DNA from: SIG440 sp045591035
GTDB lineage: Bacteria > Bacillota > Clostridia > Monoglobales > Monoglobaceae
Direction of reading: 5' to 3'
Assembly (NCBI GenBank): GCA_045591035.1
Contig: JAZNSG010000045.1
Span: 1-5,244, forward strand
Length of the DNA stretch: 5,244 nt
The notes under the pieces were generated by a model, which had not been told where the DNA came from, searched no databases, and saw only the letters and a program-made list of their open reading frames with translations. Of this stretch, positions 5,170 through 5,244 are shown in pieces. Positions within the stretch are counted from its first letter, which is position 1, and the number at the start of each line of letters is the position of its first letter. A program made the position numbers and the translations under genes.

Positions 5170-5244
5170 AATTTGGAGTTAAATTAGAAGCTGTTCCAAC
5201 CAGGGTATATGATTATGAGGTTATCTGTGGTTCGGTTGATGACT
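5166..5244 (+). CDS. 5' end of a further late gene, cut by the window; possible lysis or cell-wall enzyme
   Basis: An open frame starts at ATG 5166, overlapping the holin stop (ATGA), with GGAGAGG at 5158-5164 and GGAG at 5152-5155 as upstream purine-rich sites. Only 26 codons are visible, beginning MKFGVKLEAVPTRVYDY. In Firmicute phages the gene after this holin type is commonly an endolysin or other peptidoglycan hydrolase. The pattern of basic residues followed by VYDYE is also reminiscent of the start of some phage papain-like (C1) peptidases. Neither can be decided from 26 residues. Confidence 0.6.
   Translation, partial: MKFGVKLEAVPTRVYDYEVICGSVDD

Overview
This window is part of the late (tail and lysis) gene module of a tailed phage or prophage. 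The host is probably a low-GC Firmicute, most likely a clostridial-type anaerobe. The evidence is AT-rich DNA, purine-rich Shine-Dalgarno sites (GAGG, GGAG, AGGAGGT) before almost every gene, tightly packed same-strand genes with 1-4 base overlaps, and proteins of families common in Firmicute siphophages. No integrase, attachment site, tRNA or CRISPR array is visible, so prophage and free phage cannot be told apart. The host is inferred from composition and families only.

Layout, all on the + strand: (1) 43-387 and 384-944 are two ATGA-coupled genes for a DUF6673-like protein and a Gp15-family protein, occupying the tail assembly chaperone position before the tape measure gene. (2) 945-1572 interrupts the usual chaperone to tape-measure junction. 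It holds a promoter-like site, a strongly structured RNA of about 150 nt ending in an intrinsic terminator, a second possible promoter, a gene for an 84-residue membrane protein, and a second intrinsic terminator. (3) 1573-4383 is the tape measure protein, from a TTG start. (4) 4385-4735 encodes a small protein with a sigma-region-4-like helix-turn-helix. (5) 4735-5169 encodes a TcdE/Cph1-type holin (Phage_holin_4_1). (6) From 5166 a further gene begins and is cut by the window end; the position suits a lysis or cell-wall enzyme.

How it works together: the chaperones are expected to coat the tape measure protein while the tail tube is built around it, the holin later opens the membrane for lysis, and the helix-turn-helix protein could be a regulator or a structural helper. 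The 945-1572 segment looks like a moron: a self-contained transcription cassette inserted in the structural operon, possibly expressed in the lysogen.

The most interesting item is the putative noncoding RNA at about 997-1149. An extended -10 promoter-like element lies just upstream. The predicted transcript starts at the foot of a near-continuous 31-bp hairpin, whose apical loop is complementary over 14 bp (one bulge) to the segment just before the terminator. I do not recognise it as a known RNA family. Both terminators also sit upstream of the essential tape measure gene, which implies read-through, antitermination or deliberate attenuation there.
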